Shown: piece after piece, positions 55,704 to 64,000 of the stretch
Numbering within the stretch: position 1 is the first letter of the stretch
Layout: the number at the start of each line of letters is the position of its first letter
Assembly (NCBI GenBank): GCA_020723965.1
Contig: DYHW01000001.1
Coordinates: forward strand, 668,587 to 732,586
Origin: Melioribacter sp.
GTDB taxonomy: Bacteria > Bacteroidota > Ignavibacteria > Ignavibacteriales > Melioribacteraceae
Direction: 5' to 3'
DNA length: 64,000 nucleotides
Translations under genes and position numbers: made by a program
Notes under the pieces: model-generated
Database searches by the model: none
Told to the model about the DNA's origin: nothing
Seen by the model: only the letters and a program-made list of their open reading frames with translations

Positions 55704-56042
55704 TAGAAAAACTTTCTCTGTTCTCGTATTACTTTTAGCTCTTACTTAATTTCAAACACACTTTACTACAATTGTAAAAAAAAATATTGGAAAACTAATT
55801 TTTAATTTGCCTAAAATATCTTTAATGGTTATACTAAAACCAGAAAAGTTTGAATTGGAATAAAAACTTGATTTGACATTTTCTGCGGGGCTTGAGTTTG
55901 GAAAAGAAGTTAATAGAAAGTTTATTTGATTGTAGATGCAATCATTCAATTAACTTGTTGACTCTAATACTTTGGGGGGTAATTGATACTGTATTGGTTC
56001 AGCGGGAAAAGGAATTTCAGATTAATTAAGTAAGGTAGAATA
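55704..56042. other. AT-rich intergenic region at left edge of the accessory segment
   Basis: 339 bases with only spurious short frames. No terminator hairpin for rdgB and no terminal inverted repeat of the adjoining transposase remnant was found. Confidence 0.4.
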
Positions 56043-56348
56043 TCAACTGACATTTCTTACCTCAAATCTATTCATTTTAGCTTCTTTAAGTTTCCTTTCT
56101 CTATTCTTCAATTTGTCTTCAACTCTGTTAAGAAGAAAATCTTCAGGCGTTAAATAAAATAAGGAACTGTGAAGCCGTTTTTTATTGTAGTAGTCAATAT
56201 AACAAGCAATCTGTTTACGTGCATCATCAAGGTTGATTAAGGAAGTTTTCATTAAACAATCATGATGAATAGTTCTATGGTATCGTTCAATCTTACCGTT
56301 GCTCTGTGGGTAAGCCACAGAAGTTCTTATATGCTGAAGTCCAACGGG
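56043..56348 (-). pseudogene. Transposase remnant, DDE integrase core (IS3/IS481 type)
   Basis: Minus-strand frame encoding the C-terminal ~100 residues of a DDE transposase: YPQSNGKIERYHRTI (the glutamate of the DDE triad), then ARKQIACYIDYYNKKRLHSSLFYLTPEDF, the typical rve C-terminal pattern. Similarity stops upstream near 56348 (LQHIRTS), where the sequence changes to the start of another IS remnant. So the gene has lost its first two catalytic aspartates and is non-functional. The open frame reaching 56420 is not transposase sequence. Confidence 0.8.
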
Positions 56349-56387
56349 GAGTGTAAAAAAACTTGTGTAAATGGTTAAAGAAGAAAT

Positions 56388-56454
56388 AGAAGCTAAGCGA
56401 AGTGGAGCCCCGATATACATCGGGATAAACTCCGCGAAACGAAGCTTAGCTTCT
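56388..56454. repeat. Long hairpin in decayed IS leader
   Basis: Perfect 11-base outer arms AGAAGCTAAGC (56388-56398) / GCTTAGCTTCT (56444-56454), a middle GTGGAG/CTCCGC pair with one wobble, and an inner CCCGAT (56409-56414) / ATCGGG (56419-56424) with a 4-base loop. Lies upstream of the IS256-like fragment. Could be a leader attenuator, a small palindromic insertion, or part of the element's regulation. Confidence 0.6.
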
Positions 56455-56518
56455 TGGCTCGCCCTTGCAAAGGGTAAAAATAATTCACAACTTCAATAAC
56501 CAAGAAAGGATTTACACA

Positions 56519-56685
56519 ATGGAACTCACGCCAGAAATGAACGAGCAACTTAAAGCCGATCTAAAAACAGCACGTACCTACCAAGACTTGATGGGAGAAA
56601 ATGGAGCCATCTCCAAAGGAGTCCTTCGGACAAGAAAATCATCAAAGCATCACTCGAAGGAATGCTGGATGCAGAACTCATTTAG
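56519..56685 (+). pseudogene. IS256-type transposase remnant (frameshifted N-terminus)
   Basis: ATG after an AGAAAGGA ribosome site. The frame begins MELTPEMNEQLKADLK and has DLMGENGAI, resembling the N-terminus of mutator/IS256-family transposases. It shifts by one base near 56630, after which the continuation (KKIIKASLEGMLDAEL) is readable in another frame to a stop at 56685. Only about 55 residues of a ~400-residue protein remain. The sequence GTGTAAA...TTGTGTAAATGG at about 56352-56374 could be its left end, suggesting that it inserted into the neighbouring transposase. Confidence 0.7.
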
Positions 56686-57223
56686 AATAACTGATTTTTC
56701 TTTTCTGCTTGATAGAAAATATCTCTTTCTGATTTCTTCTACAATACTCTTTCTTTGCCCATTTGCTCATAGATAACCTCTCTATTTTCGGTTACCTATA
56801 TTATGGCGCAACGACCTTTTTCTTTTCCTCCTTTGGTTACTTTATTTTTGGCGCAATGCGTCATATTGTTATATCCTTGATAAGCATTTTAATTTATCTT
56901 AACTTCAATTCACATAAAATAAGCCCTCTTGATTTGTAAATTTTGTCTTTACGATCTGCAAGAAATTATCTATGCAATTTGCGTTATATAGATAACAAAA
57001 GAAGATTTATAAAGTTTAATAAATATTCCTACTATTTTTTTATAAAACACAAAAGTATTTTGAGAAAAAATGACTGCATTAAAATGTAATGTAGTTGCAT
57101 AGTTTCATTATTACAAAAGTTTTACGCGCAGTGCAAAACAACTTCTTTTTAAGAAAATAGACATCTGCTTTTCTAGAAATTTAATGAGAGCATTGATATA
57201 CATAATAAAAAGGAGATGATGTT
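56686..57223. other. 538-base AT-rich gap before the Cys-rich gene pair
   Basis: No gene. The word TGGCGCAA occurs twice (about 56803 and 56857) separated by T-rich sequence. No transposon end was identified. AAGGAG at about 57211 belongs to the next gene. Probably contains the promoter of the pair. Confidence 0.4.
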
Positions 57224-59491
57224 ATGAAACTATTTGTTATTCTTATTTTTTTATTTGTTAATTCAATCTGCTGTTCACAAACCATTCTTAATGAAAATGC
57301 AAAAGAAAATACTTCTTTTAGCATTAATTTAGGGTCTTCTGCTGGCTTGATGTCAAAATTCAAAAAAACTGCATTTATTCCCTCTGCTGGATTAGATATC
57401 AACTTCGGAACATTTGGCTTTAGAGCTTCTGGGCAGGTGTTTGATATTAAACCTGATTTTGATATGGCTGCATACCTGAAGCCCATTACATCAGAAATAA
57501 CTCAATCTAACTTGAAAGAAAAAAACTCCAATGTATTGCTTGGTGTATCGCCTTATTTGAGTTTTGGAGAGCAATCGGTTTCGGTTCAAGCCGGATTAGG
57601 CTTGAAATATTTATTACAAAAAAGTGCAACAACAAAAGCAGTTTATAAGCCAAACCCAAGTATTGTGATGCTCAATTTTCCGGAAAGTGGCAAGAAACAA
57701 ACTGCGCTTCTGCTTGAACCAAATATAAGAGTAACAATAGGGAAAAGAGACAATCCAATTAGGTTCTTTTTCGAAAGTACCTACTCACTACCCTTAAGTA
57801 AAACTGATTTCAATTATACATCTCGTGGCGATTTAACTGCTTTGATTGATCCCAAATCAGGATTACTTATCAGAGACAGGGTTCAAACATCAAAGCCGGT
57901 AATGAACACCGGAAAACCAATTTCGGATTTTATTACTGCTGGGCTGGGTATTGAAATTAACTTCTCGGCATTCGCCAAGCCATCTGCCAATATGCCTAGT
58001 GTAAATAACTACGGTATCAACGATGAGGGAATAAAACGGACGCTGCCCGAAAACGAATTATCCGAAATAAAACCGCTATTACTTATTGGAAAAGGAGCTG
58101 AGCGCCCAACCCGAAAGCCCGACGTGGTTGAATTTAGCTGGCAAGCCCTTAATGCCGAAGAGTGTGGTCAATTACAATACGAATTCCTCCTGACGGAAGA
58201 TCAAGATGAAAAAGCGGCAAATACTGATTTACAAGGCAAGGAAGTACAGGGAAAGGCATTAGTGGTGAAAATGCTTACCATAAAAGACTATTCTATAAAG
58301 GCGAATAACATCATCACTTATGCGGTAACAAAAAAAGATGTGCCGGCTCTTTTTGAAAAAGGAAGGCTGTTTACCTGGGAGGTAAGGGCGTTGGATGCCA
58401 ATGGCAATTTTCCGCCATGTGCATGGGGTGGAAATAATACCATCATGAGTACATACAGCAGCTATGATTGTGGTATTCAGGTAATTATTGATACTGTTTA
58501 TTGCTCACCAAGGCCGCCACAGCAGGGTTTTATTAACTATGAATTAAAATTTAGAATAAAAAATATTTCCAGCAGCAGCTGCCCTACAAATCACCCGGCA
58601 CTATTTACAGGAAATACTCCGTATCCTTCTGGCAGCAATATAAAAATCACAGATATTAATAATCAACCGATCAGCCAATTAACTTTCACACCACAAAATC
58701 CGCTAGTAGGAGCAAGTTTGGCAATCGGACAAACAAGCAGTCAGTATTCTGTCACCATCTCTATTCCTACAAGTTCGAGTATAAGTGATATTCGATTGCA
58801 CGCATGGCCAACATATAGTGTTGACCCAGCCTATGGCGCTGCATACGATACAAAAAAACTTTCTGCTTGCGGATGCACCTTTTGCCAATCTGTTCAGATT
58901 AATATCAATACACCACAACCACCGCAACCTATATCACAAACTGGGTATGATGCTGTCTATTTCCCATTGTCGATCAGCTACTCACCATATAAAGTTAATA
59001 GAATTGTAGCTGAAGTGGTTGCCTTTGAGCATATGGTAAACAACTCCAGTTGTATTACGTGCAATAACGATAACCGAATGCATGGTGTATTTGTTGGTTC
59101 AGCCCAAAACACTATCAGTGGCAGTGGCTGGATAAATTCAGGACATGCGTCACTTTATCCGGCGCCAACGAATTTTTCACGCGAGGCAACCTGGAGTACT
59201 ACCAATACCTCAGGGATGTTGTTAAATAATCAGTCACTCAACTTGAATCTCGGTGTGCCCGTGCGCAACCCGCTTAGTTGTTGTCAGGACAGGCTCAGGT
59301 GGACTATCCGCTTTTCGTTCATCAGCCTTGATGAGGTAACGGGCGAATGCAGGGTTTGCGAAACCACCCGAACTTACTGTTTGGTTAGAAAGGGGAACAT
59401 AGTTCCACCTAATTTGCGATGCCGCGATATAATTGATTTAGGTGAGCTTCAAGCTGAGCCGATAAATATTCCACCGATAAAAAATAAATAA
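57224..59491 (+). CDS. Secreted Cys-rich protein with N-terminal barrel-like region (island gene 1)
   Basis: 755 residues. Ribosome site AAGGAG 8 bases upstream. Signal peptide (cleavage near ICCSQ). Residues about 25-255 look like outer-membrane beta strands (FSINLGSSAGLMS, GLDINFGTFGFRASGQV, VSVQAGLGLKYLL). Residues about 300-410 form an FN3-like region (DVVEFSWQALN, FTWEVRALDANG). Residues about 580-745 are a Cys-rich domain with C-x2-C (near 608-611), CC (near 685), C-x2-C (near 709-712), shared with the next gene. No T9SS sorting domain. Function unknown; likely surface or periplasmic. Lies 11 bases from gene 2. Confidence 0.75.
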   Translation: MKLFVILIFLFVNSICCSQTILNENAKENTSFSINLGSSAGLMSKFKKTAFIPSAGLDINFGTFGFRASGQVFDIKPDFDMAAYLKPITSEITQSNLKEKNSNVLLGVSPYLSFGEQSVSVQAGLGLKYLLQKSATTKAVYKPNPSIVMLNFPESGKKQTALLLEPNIRVTIGKRDNPIRFFFESTYSLPLSKTDFNYTSRGDLTALIDPKSGLLIRDRVQTSKPVMNTGKPISDFITAGLGIEINFSAFAKPSANMPSVNNYGINDEGIKRTLPENELSEIKPLLLIGKGAERPTRKPDVVEFSWQALNAEECGQLQYEFLLTEDQDEKAANTDLQGKEVQGKALVVKMLTIKDYSIKANNIITYAVTKKDVPALFEKGRLFTWEVRALDANGNFPPCAWGGNNTIMSTYSSYDCGIQVIIDTVYCSPRPPQQGFINYELKFRIKNISSSSCPTNHPALFTGNTPYPSGSNIKITDINNQPISQLTFTPQNPLVGASLAIGQTSSQYSVTISIPTSSSISDIRLHAWPTYSVDPAYGAAYDTKKLSACGCTFCQSVQININTPQPPQPISQTGYDAVYFPLSISYSPYKVNRIVAEVVAFEHMVNNSSCITCNNDNRMHGVFVGSAQNTISGSGWINSGHASLYPAPTNFSREATWSTTNTSGMLLNNQSLNLNLGVPVRNPLSCCQDRLRWTIRFSFISLDEVTGECRVCETTRTYCLVRKGNIVPPNLRCRDIIDLGELQAEPINIPPIKNK

Positions 59492-59502
59492 GGAGACTGG
59501 TT

Positions 59503-61794
59503 ATGAAAACAATAATTCAATTAATTCTGATTCTGATTTCAATAAATGAAATCTTTGGACAATCACCTTGTAATATATGCGGTGGAAATTGTACACCAAC
59601 AAATACAATAAATATAAGCACAGGCTATAACCCAAATATAAATAGTCTTGTTCCGATTGGTTCTATTGACTCGATGTGGAAATTGATTAATAATCCGCCG
59701 ATAACTGGAAACAATTGTAATAACATTATTTTTAATATACCTAATGCCTACAATGTTTCACCAATATCGCAATTATGGAATCAAATTCAATCCGCAGGTA
59801 TTTTGTCTTCAAGAAACTTAGCAGACTTTGGCTGCAATAATTTATATAATAACCAGCCTTGGCGATTTATAAGAAATTTTTGTGTTTGCTCTACCGTTCA
59901 AGTTAGGATAAAGGGTGAGATGAGGGCAGATGATGAAGGACGCCTTACCTTAAATACTCCTGTCGGCAGTAGTATATTTATTAAACAAACACCGCCGGGT
60001 CAACCAGCAGACTGCTGGGAATCAACATATTTTGATACCACCTTTGTACTTGAAGCCGGTTGTTATTATTTAGAATTTGAACTCTTAAATACTAACGCAG
60101 TTGCAATGGGATTCTCTATAGGCGGAAATATTGAAGCTTTATCTGCAGCGGCTAATGCTTTAGCTGATGGAAATCTTTGCTGCCAAAATGGTATAATATC
60201 TGGTCAAAAGATTTTAGACAACAATTCAAATGGTATTATTGACGCAGGAGACACACCCGGGTCTGGATGGATTATCAGTGTTTTAGATGCCAATGGATCA
60301 ACTGTGGCTACGACTCAAACAAATACGCTTGGTGAATTCTCTTTTAACAATATTCCACATGGAAACTATACAGTTACAGAAACTCTGCAAAGCGGTTGGT
60401 CGCCTTCAAGTCCATCAAACGGGATACATACCCTATCCATTTCACAAACCAATCCTTTTCATTTTATAAGTTTCCTTAATAAACGTGTACCATGTTGTAA
60501 TTATACTACCATTAGCGCAAATCAAACTGATATAAATTGTTGTTATTCCATAATATATATCTCAAAGGATTGTAAATTTAGCTCTTCTATTATTACATCG
60601 CTCAATAATGTGCCGATTTCACTAAACGGTTCACCACTAAACACTCAATTCACCATTTCAAATATACCCAATGATCTTAACGTTCAAAATTCTTTAGGAC
60701 AAGTTTGTGTATCGCCATCAAGCAGTGGCTTTTCTTTATTAGAAATCAAACTTTTTGCTCAAGATGGCAGTGTGTGTAAAGACACATTGAAACTCGCTTG
60801 CCCTACTCCAACTCCCTGCTGCGATATCAATTCGATCGATATTGCATCGCCAACCAATTCATTGGTTACGGATTATGGAAATTACTATGGATTGAATTTT
60901 GCTTTGCCCGTTAGCACCGGTTCAAATGTATTCGAAGAGGTGCGTGCATCGATAGTAAGCTATGAAGTAAGCTACGACGATCCGGATTGTACAAAATGCT
61001 ACAACCATTACAGCTATATGGGTACATTTCTGCTGCAAAACACTTCGGCAAATTTTGGTCCTTTGCCGCGGCTTGGTTTGCCGCATTATTCTGTAGGTTC
61101 GGCAATACCTGGCACTTCACCCGTGCGTAACGGAGTTAGAGAAATCATTTGGAAAGGCACTCCATCTGCAATTGGTAACGTAAACCCAATTTTTGAAATT
61201 CTATTTCCAAAGCCAATACTTCCGCACTGCTGTAATGTTAAAGTTAAAGCGTGTATGAAGTTAGTTTTCAAGGATGTGAACTGCGATATCTGCGAAATAT
61301 ATCTTTGCGGCGAGTTTGATAAAAATGGGTTTATACAAGCTTCATCATTCGCCTCCGGGGGAAAAGAGGGCGCTAAGGGAGGAATTAGAGAACAAAGCGC
61401 AAAGAAACCCTTGGTTGGTGCAGAAATAGTTAGTGTGATAGCCACAGGAGGTGAGGGGTCTGGTCCAGCTGAAAAAACTCAGTTCGATGTGATACTAAAA
61501 TCCCGTATTTTCACCAACAACCAAGGTGAATTCACTATTGAAATCCCAAAAGAGCAGTTTAAAAATATTCCGGATACAACAACCATTGAATTACAAATAA
61601 AGATAATTCCGCCTAAAGGGTTTGATGGAGAGAAGGATTCATATTTGGTGACCACTACAATCAAGCTAACTGAAGGACCGAAATTTAAATTTATTTTAGG
61701 TACGATTAAATCAGCTGTTGCGGGCGAACCCGTTCCCGGAGCCGAAATTGGTGAACCTAACTTGCCCCCTATCATTATAAAAACCCCATTTTAG
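59503..61794 (+). CDS. Secreted Cys-rich SdrD-B-domain protein (island gene 2)
   Basis: 763 residues with a signal peptide (cleavage near IFGQS) and an AAGGAG ribosome site. N-terminal ~210 residues are Cys-rich and unrecognised. About 232-302 is an SdrD B-like prealbumin repeat (DNNSNGIIDAGDTPGSGW, then TLGEFSFNNIPHGNYTVTE). About 450-605 is the same Cys-rich domain as in gene 1: C-x2-C near 494-497, CC near 574, C-x2-C near 595-598. About 635-763 resembles a carboxypeptidase-regulatory-like domain (KPLVGAEIVSV, TNNQGEFTIEIP). No sorting domain. Likely an extracellular adhesive or matrix protein; function unproven. Confidence 0.78.
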   Translation: MKTIIQLILILISINEIFGQSPCNICGGNCTPTNTINISTGYNPNINSLVPIGSIDSMWKLINNPPITGNNCNNIIFNIPNAYNVSPISQLWNQIQSAGILSSRNLADFGCNNLYNNQPWRFIRNFCVCSTVQVRIKGEMRADDEGRLTLNTPVGSSIFIKQTPPGQPADCWESTYFDTTFVLEAGCYYLEFELLNTNAVAMGFSIGGNIEALSAAANALADGNLCCQNGIISGQKILDNNSNGIIDAGDTPGSGWIISVLDANGSTVATTQTNTLGEFSFNNIPHGNYTVTETLQSGWSPSSPSNGIHTLSISQTNPFHFISFLNKRVPCCNYTTISANQTDINCCYSIIYISKDCKFSSSIITSLNNVPISLNGSPLNTQFTISNIPNDLNVQNSLGQVCVSPSSSGFSLLEIKLFAQDGSVCKDTLKLACPTPTPCCDINSIDIASPTNSLVTDYGNYYGLNFALPVSTGSNVFEEVRASIVSYEVSYDDPDCTKCYNHYSYMGTFLLQNTSANFGPLPRLGLPHYSVGSAIPGTSPVRNGVREIIWKGTPSAIGNVNPIFEILFPKPILPHCCNVKVKACMKLVFKDVNCDICEIYLCGEFDKNGFIQASSFASGGKEGAKGGIREQSAKKPLVGAEIVSVIATGGEGSGPAEKTQFDVILKSRIFTNNQGEFTIEIPKEQFKNIPDTTTIELQIKIIPPKGFDGEKDSYLVTTTIKLTEGPKFKFILGTIKSAVAGEPVPGAEIGEPNLPPIIIKTPF

Positions 61795-62195
61795 GAGCAT
61801 TCAAAAGTTAATTTCTTCAGTTGATATTTATGCTCTGCTGAAAGGCGGAAAACTACGGCTGAGGGTTGTGAGCCAGGTGGAGTTTAATAAATCTGATGGC
61901 TCTAAGTTCGAGTTTATTTTGTGGTGGTTGGAACCAGTTACAGTCAAGGTAGAAAACAGAGGTTCGTTTGCAGTGAGCGGGAAAAACTCTACATGAAATC
62001 AAACAAAGATGAAAACAAAGATGCTTTTACTGTAGGCGGTAGAAATACAGCATAATAAAAACTGTAGCCATTTTTCGAACCTTGTTGGAAATAAAAGTAC
62101 TACAAACAACCGAGTGGGGAAAAAGTCAAACTTAGTTGATTGCATTAGAATATAAGAACATTTTTAATTGATGGTCTTTATAATTATTTATTCGA
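61795..62195. other. Post-operon region with a possible decayed reading frame
   Basis: Frame +1 relative to the preceding gene is open to about 61996 and reads VDIYALLKGGKLRLRVV and later FILWWLEPVTVKVENRG. It has no ATG near its beginning and no ribosome site. It may be the tail of a truncated third gene of the accessory segment or chance. The remainder to 62195 has no visible feature. Confidence 0.3.
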
Positions 62196-62320
62196 GACTT
62201 CCGAAAAATTGATTTGACAAAAAAATGAATTCATTTGTCATTCTGGATTTAGTCCAGAATCCACTCTTTAGATTCCGGGTCAAGCCCGGAATGACACTAA
62301 TCATTAATTTTTCAGAAGTC
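62196..62320. repeat. Nested palindromic dispersed repeat
   Basis: Outer imperfect inverted repeat of 17 bases at 62196-62212 (GACTTCCGAAAAATTGA) and 62304-62320. Inside it is an element 62236-62296 with inverted ends TGTCATTC / GAATGACA. It contains TGGATTTAGTCCAGAATCC and GATTCCGGGTCAAGCCCGG, a form of the widely dispersed bacterial palindrome with those words. Non-coding. Confidence 0.7.
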
Positions 62321-62392
62321 CCTATCAGATACGTCAGTTTGCTTTTCTTCAGATCATTTCCTAAAATTCATTAAGAGTTTTAAGGTTAAGCG

Positions 62393-63103
62393 ATGCTTAA
62401 AAAAGTTTCTGCTCCTAAAACCTTGCAGGTTCTTCTCTTTATTGTATTGACCTTGGGATTTTCATATCAAGACAAATTCAAAGGACTTCGGTTTGATATG
62501 GTAAAGCATCAGATAAAAGAGAGAGGAATCAAAGACTCTAAAGTTCTTGATGCAATGTCTAAAGTCCCGCGTCACGAATTCATTCCAAAATCTTACATAT
62601 CTCAGGCATATAGCGACCACCCAGTTCCAATCGGATACGGACAAACAATATCGCAGCCATACATTGTAGCGTTGATGACAGAGCTTGTTGATCTACAACG
62701 AGGTGAAAAAGTTTTAGAAATTGGAACCGGCTCCGGTTATCAAGCCGCAGTGCTGGCAGAGATTATCGATTCAGTTTACACGATAGAAATAATAAAAGAG
62801 CTTGGTCATAGTTCTGCCGAAAGATTAAAAAATATCGGTTACAAAAAAGTAAAAGTAAAAATAGCCGATGGATATTATGGTTGGAAAGAGCATTCGCCAT
62901 ACGATGCAATAATTGTAACTGCGGCAGCCGAACATATTCCTCCGCCGCTAATAGCTCAATTAAAAGAGGGCGGCAAAATGATTATTCCTGTCGGTCACCA
63001 ATTCCAAGTTCAAAATTTAGTTTTAGTAGAAAAGAAAGATGGAAAGATTAGATCGAAAAGTATAATTCCCGTTCGGTTTGTTCCCTTCACAAGAGGTGAA
63101 TGA
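62393..63103 (+). CDS. pcm: Protein-L-isoaspartate O-methyltransferase, probably exported
   Basis: 236 residues. Repairs isoaspartyl residues using SAM. Conserved VPRHEFIP, GYGQTISQPYIVALM, motif I LEIGTGSGYQAAVLAE, DGYYGWKEHSPYDAIIVTAAAEHIPPPL and PVG. The N-terminus adds a basic-hydrophobic segment (about 10-25, LQVLLFIVLTLGFSY) not found in cytoplasmic homologues, which suggests a periplasmic or membrane-anchored enzyme; SAM supply there is an open question. Stop overlaps the start of the next membrane protein. Confidence 0.93.
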   Translation: MLKKVSAPKTLQVLLFIVLTLGFSYQDKFKGLRFDMVKHQIKERGIKDSKVLDAMSKVPRHEFIPKSYISQAYSDHPVPIGYGQTISQPYIVALMTELVDLQRGEKVLEIGTGSGYQAAVLAEIIDSVYTIEIIKELGHSSAERLKNIGYKKVKVKIADGYYGWKEHSPYDAIIVTAAAEHIPPPLIAQLKEGGKMIIPVGHQFQVQNLVLVEKKDGKIRSKSIIPVRFVPFTRGE

Positions 63104-64000
63104 TGCGCCGGGTTTATTTGATTGTCGGATTCGTTTCGGTCGCAATCATTGCTTATCAGCTTACCTTAATGAGAATCCTTTCTATTATTCAGTTTCATCA
63201 CTTTGCATACATGATCATCAGCGTTGCCCTGCTTGGTTTTGGCGCAAGCGGTACTTTTTTAACTGTATTCAGGCAAAGGTCGCTTAAATATTTTGAGGAT
63301 GTAATTTTTTATTTCTCACTTACTTTTTCTTTCTTAATATTTTTTTCTGCAATCTTAATTCAGTTTATCTCCTTCGATCCTTTTTTAATACTTTGGGAAA
63401 TAAGCGAAGTTTGGTCGCTTTTGTTTTTCTATCTAATAATTTTTTTGCCATTTTTTTTTGGAGCTGCAATTATTTGTCTATCCTTTCTTAAGTATGCCGC
63501 TCAAATAAACCGGCTCTACTTTTTTAATTTGACCGGCTCCGCTATAGGTGGAATTAGTATTCTTCTTTTGATGTTTGCATTCAATCCATTCACGCTTCCT
63601 TTTTTGGTTTGGTTAATTTCCTTCTTAGCAGTAATTGTAAGTCTTTCTTCGCTCAAGAGAAAAACAGTTGGCTACATACTAACGCTGGCTTGTGCGTCGT
63701 GCATTTTATTTTATCAAATAATTTTTCCGCATGAAATAAAAATGTCTGAATACAAAAGTTTATATAAAACAACAAAACTTCCCGATGCAAAAATAATAGA
63801 TGATAAAAGCAGTCCGCTTGGATGGCTAATTACTATTTCAACTCCAGTTCTAAGATACGCACCTGGCCTCAGCTACAATTTCAAAGGTGAAATACCAACG
63901 CAAATCGGATTGTTTAGCGATGGCGAATGGGCTGGAGCAATTTTATGGGAAGATTCATCTTCGAGCAAAACAAAATTTCTTGACTATTCAACTTCTGTTC
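63103..64000 (+). CDS. Polytopic membrane protein, spermidine-synthase-like N-terminal part (partial)
   Basis: I translated from ATG 63103, overlapping the pcm stop, to the window edge without a stop: 299 residues. It begins with several membrane segments (LIVGFVSVAIIAYQLTLMRIL, FAYMIISVALLGFGASGTF and further helices to about residue 205), then a soluble region. The segment HHFAYMIISVALLGFGASGT is characteristic of membrane-bound spermidine-synthase-like proteins, whose catalytic Rossmann domain would lie beyond the window. Substrate unknown. Confidence 0.75.
   Translation, partial: MRRVYLIVGFVSVAIIAYQLTLMRILSIIQFHHFAYMIISVALLGFGASGTFLTVFRQRSLKYFEDVIFYFSLTFSFLIFFSAILIQFISFDPFLILWEISEVWSLLFFYLIIFLPFFFGAAIICLSFLKYAAQINRLYFFNLTGSAIGGISILLLMFAFNPFTLPFLVWLISFLAVIVSLSSLKRKTVGYILTLACASCILFYQIIFPHEIKMSEYKSLYKTTKLPDAKIIDDKSSPLGWLITISTPVLRYAPGLSYNFKGEIPTQIGLFSDGEWAGAILWEDSSSSKTKFLDYSTSV

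Noticed and set aside
61795..61996. Frame +1 continuation after island gene 2 as a frameshifted C-terminus
   Set aside because: No evidence that the two parts belong to one domain; listed only as a possible decayed frame.

Overview
The window comes from an AT-rich genome of the Ignavibacteria/Chlorobi-Bacteroidetes lineage. The assignment is inferred from type IX secretion (T9SS) C-terminal sorting domains built around the NYPNPFNP motif (genes at 11308 and 46110), many SpII lipoproteins and TPR proteins, Spy/CpxP-like envelope proteins beside an ECF sigma factor, and a PTPS/sepiapterin-reductase pathway of the kind known in green sulfur bacteria. Most of the window is ordinary chromosome. 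I see no rRNA, CRISPR array, prophage or replication origin. One tRNA gene is present, tRNA-Leu(GAG).

Layout. 1-2 kb: fur-feoA-feoB iron-uptake operon on the minus strand, with feoB cut by the window edge. 2.2-5.3 kb: dodecin, two peroxiredoxins, then PTPS-folE-SDR, which together look like a tetrahydrobiopterin-type pathway. 5.3-7.5 kb: ECF sigma/anti-sigma pair flanked by two Spy-like periplasmic proteins. 7.6-16.9 kb: tRNA-Leu, a TPR protein, an NSS transporter, repeat-rich intergenic DNA, a large T9SS fibronectin-like protein, a dipeptide epimerase and a GH9 glucanase.

17-30.4 kb: the most distinctive ordinary-chromosome locus. It encodes a KaiC-like ATPase, a PgaA/BcsC-like TPR plus beta-barrel protein, a processive GT2 glycosyltransferase, a membrane linker, a membrane protein with a catalytically dead polysaccharide-deacetylase fold, an FN3 lipoprotein, and a PAS-rich hybrid kinase with a degraded ATPase domain. 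Sigma-54-like promoters precede two of its transcription units. I infer a divergent exopolysaccharide synthesis and export system.

30.6-55.7 kb: housekeeping and envelope genes (cysS, outer-membrane proteins, rsgA with an apparent ATC start, an ATP-grasp protein, a TPR/DUF4292/EnvC-like envelope operon, a HAD phosphatase, a PQQ-propeller protein, lepA, lepB, a T9SS subtilase, an O-methyltransferase, an Rrf2 regulator, a YigZ-family protein, uvrA, an AhpD-like protein, an amidohydrolase, rdgB).

55.7-62.4 kb: an accessory segment. Remnants of two insertion sequences lie on the left, two adjacent cysteine-rich secreted-protein genes sharing an unrecognised domain are in the middle, and a dispersed palindromic repeat lies on the right. 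62.4-64 kb: an exported-looking protein-isoaspartate methyltransferase, overlapping the start of a polytopic spermidine-synthase-like membrane protein that runs off the window.
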